A stretch of DNA of 64,000 bases, taken from NCBI GenBank assembly GCA_025362585.1, contig JANYFR010000004.1, positions 1 through 64,000 of the forward strand, read 5' to 3'. Made by a program: the position numbers and the translations under genes. Below the pieces are notes generated by a model. That model saw only the letters and a program-made list of their open reading frames with translations. It had not been told where the DNA came from and did not search any database. This DNA is from Acidimicrobiales bacterium. GTDB taxonomy: Bacteria; Actinomycetota; Acidimicrobiia; Acidimicrobiales; RAAP-2. Below are positions 28,513 to 37,818 of this stretch, one piece after another. Each line of letters starts with the position of its first letter. The stretch's first letter is position 1.

Positions 28513-28934
28513 CTTGTCGGCAGTGGTGGCGACGAGGTCAGAGCAGTGCGAGATATGGCCGCGTCCACAATCGCGTGGCTTTCCCTCGCAGTTGTTGTAG
28601 GCCAGCGTTGCGGCAACGCACGATAGTGAAGGAGTCCTTCCGACGTGAGGGCCTCTCGCTCGGGCACCCGCAAACCGACCCGTTTTGTAGGGACTTGCAA
28701 ATTACCGGCGACTCATTCATTCGGGCGAAGAAATTCAATCGCTCGGTTTCCGTCGTCGGAATGGAGCCACTCGCTGGATGTGGGCCCGCAGATCGGCACT
28801 GACTCACTGGGAAGGAGTGCGCAAATCGGTCAATCTCGACTCTCTCACCGCCGTCGCGGACAGGGTGACGAGGCGCGGAGGGAGGTGACATGTTGAGGAC
28901 GAGTTGCACACTGACCATCCGCGCGGAAGCGGCC

Positions 28935-29267
28935 TCACCCGCCGTCGGGGCCCCCGACGGCCGCCGGATGGTAGTGCTCATGGTCCAACACACATCCAGA
29001 GCTCCGGTACCAGGCGTAGAACTCACGCTGTCCACGACCCATCGCCATCTGGTGATCAGGGTGTGACGCCCACAGACGTGCTCCTTCGAGCGACCCGAAA
29101 CGTTCGATGACGACGCCCGCCGTGGGACTTGTGGCGAAATCACTCATGTCGAGGAACTCGAATCGCTCGTCGCTACTCACGAGGGTGTACATGGCAAGTG
29201 AAAGTTCGTCGTACGCGGCCGCGTCAAAGTCCGAGCGCATCCGATACTCAAATATGTTCACGAACAC
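28935..29267 (-). CDS. Antibiotic-biosynthesis-monooxygenase-like small protein
   Basis: FVNIFEYRMRSDFDAAAYDELSLAMYTLVSSDERFEFLDMSDFATSPTAGVVIERFGSLEGARLWASHPDHQMAMGRGQREFYAWY. Confidence 0.65.
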   Translation of the reverse strand: MFVNIFEYRMRSDFDAAAYDELSLAMYTLVSSDERFEFLDMSDFATSPTAGVVIERFGSLEGARLWASHPDHQMAMGRGQREFYAWYRSSGCVLDHEHYHPAAVGGPDGG

Positions 29268-29468
29268 GACTTCACCTCAACTCCTTGACATCAGATTTAC
29301 TGCACAGTAGTTGGATAGAAGCGTCCAGCACCATCGTTTCATACGGCCGTGGCCAAAGAGTTGAACACGACGCCGTCAAATTCAGGTGTCATGGACCTTG
29401 AGTGAAACCGCACTCCCCAACGATTGCTGGTGAATGGGACCGGTCCATGCCCGTTGCGATTTCAGAAT

Positions 29469-29984
29469 CTACGTATTTATGACGCTGTTGGTGATTTTGC
29501 GCAGAAGCCGTGCGAGCTGTCGTTGCTCTTCGATTGAGAGTTCGTTGACTGCCCTTCGCTCATGGGCATTGAACTGTGGAAACAGTTCCGCAATGAGCTT
29601 CTCGCCGCGAGCCGTCAGTTCTACCGAGACTCTCCGACGATCGTCTTTGTGGGGAAGCCTTCGTACCATTTTTCGCGATTGCAACGTCTTTATAACCCCA
29701 GTCAAGGTACCCTTGGTGACGCCGGCCTCTTCGGCCACGTGGGCGGTCTCCTGGGGGCCCCATATCCAAAGGACCCAGAGCACCGTAAAGGCCACCCAAC
29801 TGAGCCCATATTCGGCGAGCACGGTTCGCTCCATGTGGTTGCGCACCGCGGTGCCCGCCCGGTAGACATTCGAGATGGCGCTCATCGCCGTGAAATCGAA
29901 GTGCTGACCCCTCAGTCGAGCTCGAATGTCCTTTTCGGCTTGCAGAACAACGGCCGAAGAGGCCGAACCAATACGCCGGCTCAT
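29469..29984 (-). CDS. MarR-family transcriptional regulator
   Basis: YGLSWVAFTVLWVLWIWGPQETAHVAEEAGVTKGTLTGVIKTLQSRKMVRRLPHKDDRRRVSVELTARGEKL. Confidence 0.9.
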   Translation of the reverse strand: MSRRIGSASSAVVLQAEKDIRARLRGQHFDFTAMSAISNVYRAGTAVRNHMERTVLAEYGLSWVAFTVLWVLWIWGPQETAHVAEEAGVTKGTLTGVIKTLQSRKMVRRLPHKDDRRRVSVELTARGEKLIAELFPQFNAHERRAVNELSIEEQRQLARLLRKITNSVINT

Positions 29985-30781
29985 GGGGTCGAGCGCAAGG
30001 TCGTGCCCCCCGCGAAAGTGGTGCCCACGCTTCGGAAGTAGCCCCCGATGATTTCGAGTGGCGTCAGTTGCGCGAGCTCTTCGGTCGGGGACTCGAAAAA
30101 CTCGAGAGTCGCGCTGCCTCCCCATACGGGACCGAGTTCCACGTCGACGCCGGCCATGGTGACTACTTCGTTGAGGGCGTCGTCACCAGTAAGTTCAATT
30201 CGCGGAAACCATCGATGGTGCAGCATCGCGTGACCATTGACGAATCCGCTGGCCTCAACCTCTTTCACGAGCGTGACTGACGCGTTGGCGAGGCGTCGGT
30301 CCGCTGCTGCGAGGGTCATGCCGAAGCGGCCGCCTGGCGCGAGGCGCGGTCCGGCACGCCCGACATTGATCGGTCGAGTTTGGTGGATCGAACCGAATTT
30401 CTTGGGATAGCCCTGAATGTAGCCGCGCACCAGCGCGAAGTCCTTGTCAACCCAAATAAAGACGCAGCGACTGTAGAGAGCGCCCTTGTAGCGACAGCGC
30501 ACGACGACGAAAGCTTCTCTGTACTGGGAACGCACCGGGTCGAGAAGCTCCTCGCCACTGTCGCCACAACTCTGCCAGTCGGCCCAGATTATGGCAACGG
30601 CGCCGGGGTCTTCGTCATGGTTCGCGAGGTCGACGTCGGGCGGAAGGACCGCACGGATGTTCGCCGGGTCGGTTCGATACTCGACAGTCAGTAGGTCGCC
30701 GGAGTAGTGCCACGGTGGCGGCGGGAGTAGTGACGCGGCGCCCGAGATAGTTCGGGGAAACGGGAGACCCTGCAAAGCCAT
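29981..30781 (-). CDS. Acetoacetate-decarboxylase-family protein
   Basis: WHYSGDLLTVEYRTDPANIRAVLPPDV...YREAFVVVRCRYKGALYSRCVFIWVDKDFALVRGYIQGYPKKFGSI. Confidence 0.82.
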   Translation of the reverse strand: MALQGLPFPRTISGAASLLPPPPWHYSGDLLTVEYRTDPANIRAVLPPDVDLANHDEDPGAVAIIWADWQSCGDSGEELLDPVRSQYREAFVVVRCRYKGALYSRCVFIWVDKDFALVRGYIQGYPKKFGSIHQTRPINVGRAGPRLAPGGRFGMTLAAADRRLANASVTLVKEVEASGFVNGHAMLHHRWFPRIELTGDDALNEVVTMAGVDVELGPVWGGSATLEFFESPTEELAQLTPLEIIGGYFRSVGTTFAGGTTLRSTP

Positions 30782-31665
30782 CAGCGCGCTCCCGTCCAGC
30801 CCTTGCTCGGCTGATCGAACCACACGTGTACTTGACCAGTGCCGATTGAGTTCTCGTACTCGGAGTACATCCGACCAGGGGCCGTGCAGGCGGCTCCGCC
30901 GAGGGCGTGAACCATCATCTGGTAGTGGCCGAAGTGACCCTCGGGTCGTACCGCCGCGAACTGGTCCATCTCGTCGACGACGAGCGCGTGATCGCCGCGT
31001 ACCAGGGCGTCGATCACGCGGTGATCCCAGTAGCGCGCTTCACTCGAGTAGATGTTCTCCTCGGGGGCAGCTTCATGACGACGTAAGTCCCGCAGCTTGT
31101 GAAAGGTGTGGCTCACCGCGCCCGACGCTATCAACATCACGCGGTAGTCGCTCTGGGCGATGGCGTCGGCGACGACCTTTCCCACGGTCTCGAAGTCGCG
31201 GCTCTCGGCGGTCTGGCAGACACCGAGAGAGATCCACGCCTCGCTACCTTGCAGAAAGGGCAGAAAATTCAGCGTCGCGTACTCAACCGGAAGATGCTCG
31301 TTGTCAATGGGAGTAATCCAGCAGTCGTCCGTCTGGTCAGCGATCGTGCCGATCAGGGCAGCGAGTTCGGGACAGCCCGGCATGTCGTAGGGGACACTCG
31401 ACATTCCGCGAGGAAGTTCGCCGCTCGTGAAGAAACCGCTCCGACGTTTGGCGGACGTGACGACGAACTCAACGGTGGTGAACCAGTGACTATCAAAGAC
31501 GATCACCACGTCGGGTCGAACTACGTCGAAGACCTCGCGGCGCAGTTGGTGGAGACCGCTGTGCAGAGTGCTCTCATTGCCGTCGTTGAGTTCGCGGCGC
31601 AACTCGTCAGGCAGCACGATGGTCGGTACGTGCGCGAGTAGTCCCGCGCCGACAATCTCACCCAT
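30781..31665 (-). CDS. Class III (LigB-type) extradiol ring-cleavage dioxygenase, HpaD/HpcB-like
   Basis: GEIVGAGLLAHVPTIVLP...VVIVFDSHWFTTVEFVV...MPGCPELAALIG...LIASGAVSHTF. Confidence 0.85.
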   Translation of the reverse strand: MGEIVGAGLLAHVPTIVLPDELRRELNDGNESTLHSGLHQLRREVFDVVRPDVVIVFDSHWFTTVEFVVTSAKRRSGFFTSGELPRGMSSVPYDMPGCPELAALIGTIADQTDDCWITPIDNEHLPVEYATLNFLPFLQGSEAWISLGVCQTAESRDFETVGKVVADAIAQSDYRVMLIASGAVSHTFHKLRDLRRHEAAPEENIYSSEARYWDHRVIDALVRGDHALVVDEMDQFAAVRPEGHFGHYQMMVHALGGAACTAPGRMYSEYENSIGTGQVHVWFDQPSKGWTGAR

Positions 31666-33127
31666 GGGTAGTTCCTTCCTTAATCTGCAAGGTTTTGAGA
31701 TCGGAGTAGAAGTCGAGTGCGTAGTCGCCGCCCTCGCGGCCGACTCCACTGATGCCGGTCCCGCCGAATGGTGCGGTGAGGTCGCGCACGAGAAAGCAGT
31801 TCACCCAAATTGTGCCCGCCCGCAGTCGCTCGCCGAGTCGCTGCGCGCGCGCCTCGCTGCCCGTGTAGATAATCGCTGAGAGCCCGTAGGGCGTGGAGTT
31901 GGCCAGGCGTATGGCGTCGGACTCGTCCTCAAAGGTCTGAATGGTGAGTACTGGGCCAAAGACCTCGCGTTGGACAATCTCTGATTCGTTCGACCGCGGT
32001 TCGATAAGTGTTGGCTGGTACCAGAGGCCGCCCGCGACGCCGACGGTGCCACCAAAGAGAATGGCGTCGCCGTTCGTGCGAGCGCGCTCGACAAAGCCCG
32101 CGACTCGCGCGAGGTGGTCGGGATGAATGAGCGGCGAGATTGTCGTCGTCGGGTCACGGCTGTCGCCCAGGCGGTGACCTTTCGCTGCGGATTCGAAGAG
32201 TCTGACGAACTGGCTGCGCGCGGACGATTCAACGAGGAGCCGAGTCCCCGCGAGACAGACCTGACCGGCGTCGTCGTACATGACGGCGGCCTTCTCCGCC
32301 GCCGCTTCGAGGTTTGCGTCGGCGAAGACGAGGAAGGGTCCCTTGCCACCTAGTTCGGCGGTGAAGGGGATGAGGTGCTTTGCCGCCGCCTCGCCGATGC
32401 TGCGCCCAGTCTCGGGTGATCCAGTAAAGGAGATTCGTCGAACGCGCGGGTCGTTCACGAGCGCCGCGCCCACCTCCTCGCCGTAACCCTGGACCATGTT
32501 GAAGACACCGGGTGGAAACTCGGCTTCGGCGACGAGGTCCATGAGCAGTGAGCAGCTGAGGGGCGACCACTCCGCCGGCTTGAGGACAACGGTGTTGCCC
32601 GCGGCGAGTGCGGGCGCACACTTCCAAGTCGAGAGCATGAAGGGAGCGTTCCAGGGGGTGATCACGACCGTGGGACCAGCGGGCATGCGCAGCACCGTGT
32701 TCTGAGTGCCATTGGAGGACCAACGCCGTGAGGCGTAGTTTCGCGCCAGATCGGCATAGGCACGAAAATTCCGCGCACCTCGGGCGATGACGCGCAGCCG
32801 CAGGCTCTCCTCGAGCATGGCCATATCCAGGCTCTCGAGGTGCGCAATTTGGTCCACGTCGCGGTCAATGAGTTCGGCGAGCCGGTGCAGAAACGCACCA
32901 CGTTGCTCGGTGGAGAGTGAGGACCATGGGAGGAAAGCGCCGAGTGCCGCCGTGACGGCAAGGTCGGCTTCGGGCTCGCCACCTCGGGCGACGTCGGCGA
33001 GCTTCCAGCTCCAATCGAGGGGCGAACGATCCTCGAAGGTGCGACTCGACGCCTGTCGTTCTCCGTTGATGAAATGGTCGGGCGAGACGGAAACGCCGTC
33101 GACGTCGATGCGCGGGGTCGGCCTCAC
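31658..33127 (-). CDS. Aldehyde dehydrogenase (HpaE-like)
   Basis: TPWNAPFMLSTWKCAPALAAGNTVVLKPAEWSPL...FTGSPETGRSIG...AELGGKGPFLVF...QVCLAGTRLLVES. Confidence 0.9.
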   Translation of the reverse strand: MRPTPRIDVDGVSVSPDHFINGERQASSRTFEDRSPLDWSWKLADVARGGEPEADLAVTAALGAFLPWSSLSTEQRGAFLHRLAELIDRDVDQIAHLESLDMAMLEESLRLRVIARGARNFRAYADLARNYASRRWSSNGTQNTVLRMPAGPTVVITPWNAPFMLSTWKCAPALAAGNTVVLKPAEWSPLSCSLLMDLVAEAEFPPGVFNMVQGYGEEVGAALVNDPRVRRISFTGSPETGRSIGEAAAKHLIPFTAELGGKGPFLVFADANLEAAAEKAAVMYDDAGQVCLAGTRLLVESSARSQFVRLFESAAKGHRLGDSRDPTTTISPLIHPDHLARVAGFVERARTNGDAILFGGTVGVAGGLWYQPTLIEPRSNESEIVQREVFGPVLTIQTFEDESDAIRLANSTPYGLSAIIYTGSEARAQRLGERLRAGTIWVNCFLVRDLTAPFGGTGISGVGREGGDYALDFYSDLKTLQIKEGTTHG

Positions 33128-34017
33128 GACTGGAACGTCGGATGAACCTGGGGGTACGGCAACTGATCTTTCGTCGTCGCGACTGGTCGGCGCTGTCCGC
33201 GGAACTCCCAGTCACCACCGAGTGCTGTCGAGAGGACCTCCTCGGTAGCGGTGGGCTGTGCGCCAATTTCTTCGCTCACGGGCATCGGGCCCTCGACGAC
33301 GTGGTTGGTCAGTACGCCGAGACCCTCGATTTCCACCGATACGGTATCGCCGGGTTTCACTGGACGCGAATTCTTCGGTGTGCCCGAGAGGACAATGTCA
33401 CCGGGCACCAGCGTGATGAGTCGCGCGAGGTCAGCGACCAGGTAGTACATGTTCCAAGCCATCTCGTCGGTCGAACCGTCTTGCATGACGACGCCGTTCA
33501 CGGTGGTGGTCATTTGCTTCTTGGTGAAGTCCCAGTCGGTGACGAGGCCCGGACCAATGGGGCAGAGCGTGTCGGCGCCCTTCACTCTGAGCATGGAACC
33601 AGCGTCAGTGTCTCGAAAGTCGTGTAGTCCGTAATCGTTCGCGACGGTGTAGCCCGCGATGTAGTGCGGGGCCTCTGCGAGTGTGACATTGCGGGCTGTT
33701 CGGCCAATGACGATCGCCACCTCTCCCTCGTAGTTGAGGTAGTGACAGTTGCGCGGTCGGACCACCGCCCCACCGTGACCATTGAGAGACGAGATCGGTT
33801 TGTGAAAGTACGTGGGTGCCGGTGGCAACTCGACGCCGTACTCGCGAACTCGCGAGACGTGGTTCAAGTGACAGCAGATGATCTTGGTCGGCGTCACTGG
33901 GGGGAGGTGCGTCGCGTTCGCCGCTTCAACGCGACGCCCGTCGCGCGCGACCAGGCTGTCGCCGTCTAGAACGACGTCCGTGGCGTTGCCGTCCAGCAGA
34001 ATCCTTCTAAACTCCAC
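33124..34017 (-). CDS. Fumarylacetoacetate hydrolase family protein (HpaG-like)
   Basis: KIICCHLNHVSRVREYGVELPPAPTYFHKPISSLNGHGGAVVRPRN...NYEGEVAIVIGRTARNV...AGYTVANDYGLHDFR. Start codon inferred (GTG). Confidence 0.88.
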   Translation of the reverse strand: MEFRRILLDGNATDVVLDGDSLVARDGRRVEAANATHLPPVTPTKIICCHLNHVSRVREYGVELPPAPTYFHKPISSLNGHGGAVVRPRNCHYLNYEGEVAIVIGRTARNVTLAEAPHYIAGYTVANDYGLHDFRDTDAGSMLRVKGADTLCPIGPGLVTDWDFTKKQMTTTVNGVVMQDGSTDEMAWNMYYLVADLARLITLVPGDIVLSGTPKNSRPVKPGDTVSVEIEGLGVLTNHVVEGPMPVSEEIGAQPTATEEVLSTALGGDWEFRGQRRPVATTKDQLPYPQVHPTFQS

Positions 34018-34028
34018 GTCGTCCCCAA

Positions 34029-34048
34029 ATCGTTTGCATCTAAATGAT
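34029..34048. promoter_or_regulatory. Candidate operator, imperfect palindrome ATCGTTT-gcatct-AAATGAT
   Basis: In the FAH/GS-like divergent intergenic region; matches the 36850-36867 palindrome at 13 of 18 positions. Confidence 0.6.
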
Positions 34049-34127
34049 GTTCTTAGGATAGTAAGTTGCTTCCTACGTTTCATCACGACAAAGTGTTACT
34101 TTTCCGGTGGGGCCGTAAGGGGGAATC

Positions 34128-35417
34128 GTGTCGAGTGAGTACAACCGGCTGAGGGTTCTATGGCCCGACCACCTGGGACTGGCGCGCGGTAAGTACGTAC
34201 CGGCGGAACTGGCGAGTCACGGCGTGCGACACTGTACTGGTCTGTGGGCGCTCGGCTACGACCGGGTCATGACTCCAGAGACACCAGGTTCGAACTGGCA
34301 CGAAGGACTGCCCGACCTCGACGCCACCTACCCACTCGATGAGGTCCGTCCTAGCTGGGAGCCCGGCACGAGGGTCGTAGTCGCTGACCTGATGCGTCTC
34401 GGCGCACCGGTCGAGGTTTCACCACGGCACGCGCTGCGTCGGGCCATCGCTGATTGGGGCGCGCTCGGCTACACGCCGTACGTGGGGATGGAGTTCGAGG
34501 CCTACGTCTTTGAACCAGACGGTGAGGGTGGCTGGCGCCCCATCGACACGCCCGGTGCCTTCGTTTACGGCACCGGACCATCCGTCGACCCGCACGGCTT
34601 GCTCGACGCAATCTGGGATGCCTGTTTGGTCGCCGAGATTCCGCTCGAGTCGGTGAACTCCGAATACGACACGCCCCAGTTCGAGTTCACGCTTCGCTAC
34701 ACCGACGCACTCAGAGCTGCGGACGAGGGATTCCTTTTCAAGGTTCTCGCGCGCGAAGTTGCCCACCGCCTCGGACTCCTCGTCACTTTCATGGGGAAGC
34801 CGATATCGGATCGTGGGGGGTCCGGACTGCACTTCAACATCTCGTGGCGCAACGGCGACGGTGACAACGTGGTCCACGATCCCACCGAGCACGATGGCGT
34901 CTCGGTGATGGCCAAACACGCCATTGCGGGCATGCTCGCGCACCACCAGTCACTTGCCGGACTGTGCGCCCCCAACGTCAACGCCTACAAGCGGCTTCGT
35001 CCGGCGTCGCTGTCGGGTTACTGGGCCAACTGGGGATACGACCACCGGGGAGCGACGGTGCGAATCCCACCCGAACGGGGCGCCGGTTCACGGCTCGAAC
35101 ATCGCCTGAGTGATGGCGCGGCTGTCGTCCACACGTCGATGGCCGCGGTTTTGCAGGCCGCTCGACTGGGCGTGGTCAATCAGCTACCACTCGGGCCGGT
35201 GGAGACGGGCAACGGTCTCGACACCATTGACGCCACGGTTGGTGTGCCGTCGTCCCTCGAAGCCGCTCTCGATGCCCTCGAGGCGGACACGGAGCTCGTC
35301 AGCGCCGTCGGTCCTCAGATTGTGGCCCAACATATAGCGGTCAAACGCGCCGAATGGGACCGATTCACGGGTGCCACGACCGACTGGGAGATGCGCGAGT
35401 ACCTGCCCTTCCTTTGA
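34128..35417 (+). CDS. Glutamine-synthetase-family protein (gamma-glutamyl-amine/anilide synthetase-like)
   Basis: VGMEFEAYVFEPDG...ESVNSEYDTPQFEFTLRY...DRGGSGLHFNISW...NAYKRLRPASLSGYWANWGYDHRGATVRIP. GTG start. Confidence 0.85.
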   Translation: MSSEYNRLRVLWPDHLGLARGKYVPAELASHGVRHCTGLWALGYDRVMTPETPGSNWHEGLPDLDATYPLDEVRPSWEPGTRVVVADLMRLGAPVEVSPRHALRRAIADWGALGYTPYVGMEFEAYVFEPDGEGGWRPIDTPGAFVYGTGPSVDPHGLLDAIWDACLVAEIPLESVNSEYDTPQFEFTLRYTDALRAADEGFLFKVLAREVAHRLGLLVTFMGKPISDRGGSGLHFNISWRNGDGDNVVHDPTEHDGVSVMAKHAIAGMLAHHQSLAGLCAPNVNAYKRLRPASLSGYWANWGYDHRGATVRIPPERGAGSRLEHRLSDGAAVVHTSMAAVLQAARLGVVNQLPLGPVETGNGLDTIDATVGVPSSLEAALDALEADTELVSAVGPQIVAQHIAVKRAEWDRFTGATTDWEMREYLPFL

Positions 35418-35570
35418 CGCGGATCCAGGTCGCCACGCTGGTCGCGTCGACCACGCCATCGAACCGGCGGTACTCTGAACCGGCGACGTCAGGGGTTCGA
35501 ACACGGATTCAGATGATGGTGAACCTCCCTCGATTGGACGTCTTTAATCGTCTGCCACGGAGGCCCTCAA

Positions 35571-36821
35571 CTATCGCCAGGTGACGTGCACCGGCAGTCG
35601 TTTCGTTCCGCTAATAAAGTTCGACCGGAAGCGCTCGGCGGGACCCGCCGATTCAATGCTCGACCAGGCCTTCGCCATCTCCTCGAACATGACTCGTAGT
35701 TCGAGCCGGGCGAGGTGGGCGCCGAGGCAGAGGTGCGCACTGTGCAGACCGAAGGCCACGTGGTCGTTCGGCGTCCGCTCCGCGAGGAACTCGTTCGGAC
35801 GATCGAACTGCTCCTCGTCGAAGTTCGCTGAGACGTACCAGAGGACTACTTTGTCGCCTTTCCTCAGGGTTTGGCCGCGCAGTTCGGTCTCCTCGACGAC
35901 CGTGCGACGAAAGTGCATCGTGGTCGTCGACCATCGCAACACCTCGTCGACCAGCGTTTTGCGCTGCGCGTCGTCCATCGTCGCTAGTGCCGCGAATATC
36001 TCGGGACGCTCGATGAAGATTTGTGCGCCGGCGGTCGTCGTGTAGCGGGTCGTGTCGTTACCGGCGGCCACCATGAGTGTGAAAAAGTTCTTCAGGGTCA
36101 TGTCGTCGAGGGAGTCGCCCTCTCGGTTGGGTTCAATCAGCGCCGTCAGGACGTCGCTGGTTGGCACCATGCGCCTCTCTTCGAGGGCGATCTGGGCGTA
36201 CTCGAAGAGTTCGAGAGCGACCGGACTGCGAAACGGCAGCAGGCGGTAGTCGCTCGTGTCAGTCTGGTCAACGACGTAGTCCGTGAAGTCGGGATCGGTG
36301 TTGCCGATTAGGGCGTCACCCCGGCTCACGAGCCAGTCGAGGTCGTTGTCGGGAAGTCCGAGGAGCCGACCGAGCATCTTCATTGGCAGTTCTCGAGCAA
36401 CGTGTTGCACGAAGTCGAACTCCGTACGTGCGCCCAGGTTGGCGATGACTTCCCGCGCGAGATTTCGCACGACCTCCTCGTAGTCCGCCACGACCCGAGG
36501 GGTGAACGGGCGCGACACTAGGCGACGGAGGCGGGTGTGTTCGGGGGAGTCCATCTCCATCATCGTGCGACGGGCCTCGGTCTCCTCCGCGTCCATGTCC
36601 TCCATACGGATGCCGAATCGGCTGGAGAAGAGTTCGGCGTGACGACTGGCGAAGAGGACGTCTTCGTACTTGGTGAGGCTCCAAAAGCCTCGCCCGCCGT
36701 CGGCCTCCTCGGTCCAGGCGACCGGGCTCTCGGCGCGCATCCGGGCGAAGACTTCGTGCGGAACCCGTTCCACGTAGGTGTCGTGGGACGTGATGTCGAT
36801 GAGGTGCGAATCATTCGCCAT
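35571..36821 (-). CDS. Cytochrome P450 (CYP125/124-like architecture)
   Basis: MDSPEHTRLRRLVSRPFTPR; I-helix AAGNDTTRYT; ExxR DEVLRWSTT; heme loop VAFGLHSAHLCLGAHLARLEL. Confidence 0.9.
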   Translation of the reverse strand: MANDSHLIDITSHDTYVERVPHEVFARMRAESPVAWTEEADGGRGFWSLTKYEDVLFASRHAELFSSRFGIRMEDMDAEETEARRTMMEMDSPEHTRLRRLVSRPFTPRVVADYEEVVRNLAREVIANLGARTEFDFVQHVARELPMKMLGRLLGLPDNDLDWLVSRGDALIGNTDPDFTDYVVDQTDTSDYRLLPFRSPVALELFEYAQIALEERRMVPTSDVLTALIEPNREGDSLDDMTLKNFFTLMVAAGNDTTRYTTTAGAQIFIERPEIFAALATMDDAQRKTLVDEVLRWSTTTMHFRRTVVEETELRGQTLRKGDKVVLWYVSANFDEEQFDRPNEFLAERTPNDHVAFGLHSAHLCLGAHLARLELRVMFEEMAKAWSSIESAGPAERFRSNFISGTKRLPVHVTWR

Positions 36822-36849
36822 GGATCCCCCCTGTCGTTGGAGAGCGTAC

Positions 36850-36867
36850 TCGTTTGGCGCCAAACGA
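36850..36867. promoter_or_regulatory. Candidate operator, perfect 18-bp palindrome TCGTTTGGCGCCAAACGA
   Basis: Between divergent P450 and PuuD-like genes; 9-bp arms, no spacer. Confidence 0.75.
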
Positions 36868-36909
36868 ATTGATCTGGCTTTCACTCGGTGGGCTTCCTAC
36901 TATGGAGGG

Positions 36910-37644
36910 ATGACGAAGCCACTTATTGGCATGACCGGGCGCCGCTGGCCGGTGGCGTGGCTGGACCGCAACGTCCCCAAGGCCATGCATGAGTTGCAGT
37001 TTGACCTGCATTTCTCGGACTATCCGGCCTCCGTCGCGGCCGCGGGCGGCATCCCCGTCGAACTCACTCGCGACGCCGACGTCGAAGAATTGATGGCCCG
37101 CCTGGATGGGCTGATTCTGAGCGGGGGAGCGGACGTCGAACCGGCCCGCTACGGTCACGATCCCGATGACGATCTCGGCTCCACTGAACCCGATCGAGAC
37201 GAGTGGGAGTTGGCGCTGTTGCGCGAGGCCCGCCGGATCGAAATGCCGGTCCTCGCCATCTGTCGCGGCGCGCAACTGACCAACGTCTTCTATGGCGGAA
37301 CGCTCAATCAGCACGTGGAGCTCGAAGAAGGTTCGGGCCACCCCCAGTGGGACATTGACGGGCGCGAGACGAGTCACGAGGTCCATATCGTGCCCGGTTC
37401 GCTCCTGTCGTCGCTCTATCCACAGAAGGTGGGCGTGAACTCTCTGCATCACCAGACCCTGGCGGAGCTCGGCAAGGACTTGGTAGTGTCCGCCACGGCT
37501 CCGGACGGGGTCGTCGAAGCATTGGAACTACCGGGCCACGACCTGCTCGGCGTGCAGTGGCATCCCGAGTTGTTGGAGAAGCCCGACCCCACCTTCCGCT
37601 GGCTCGTTGAACGCAGCTCTGCCTTTCTCGAGCGCAGGCTCTAA
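36910..37644 (+). CDS. Gamma-glutamyl-gamma-aminobutyrate hydrolase-like (PuuD-like) class I glutamine amidotransferase
   Basis: PLIGMTGRRW...LDGLILSGGADVEPARYG...MPVLAICRGAQLTNVFYGGTLNQH...VNSLHHQTL...VQWHPE. Confidence 0.88.
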   Translation: MTKPLIGMTGRRWPVAWLDRNVPKAMHELQFDLHFSDYPASVAAAGGIPVELTRDADVEELMARLDGLILSGGADVEPARYGHDPDDDLGSTEPDRDEWELALLREARRIEMPVLAICRGAQLTNVFYGGTLNQHVELEEGSGHPQWDIDGRETSHEVHIVPGSLLSSLYPQKVGVNSLHHQTLAELGKDLVVSATAPDGVVEALELPGHDLLGVQWHPELLEKPDPTFRWLVERSSAFLERRL

Positions 37645-37742
37645 TGCGCTCGATGCGGCGATCGAGGCCACCGTCGAGCTGGGCGACGAGAGGTTGGTCG
37701 ACGTTCCCGCTGGCGGTGCTCGGCACGAGGAGCAGCTGGTCC

Positions 37743-37771
37743 TTGACAAAAGTCGTTTGAGTCCGTACATT
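37743..37771 (+). promoter_or_regulatory. Predicted promoter of the permease gene, TTGACA-N17-TACATT, with TCGTTTG in the spacer
   Basis: ttgaca aaagtcgtttgagtccg tacatt, upstream of ATG 37819. Confidence 0.6.
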
Positions 37772-37818
37772 CTTGCGATTGCCGTCGTGGCATAAAGTTC
37801 GAGCGTCCGGGGGATTCG

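Noticed and set aside
29292-29311. TACTG-tg-CAGTA type small palindrome upstream of the ABM-like gene as a further copy of the shared operator
   Set aside because: 5-bp arms only and no similarity to TCGTTTG-N-AAAYGA.
35494-35503. GGTTCGAAC-like text resembling a tRNA T-loop
   Set aside because: Flanks (caggg/acgga) do not form a T-stem and no acceptor or anticodon arms could be folded by eye.
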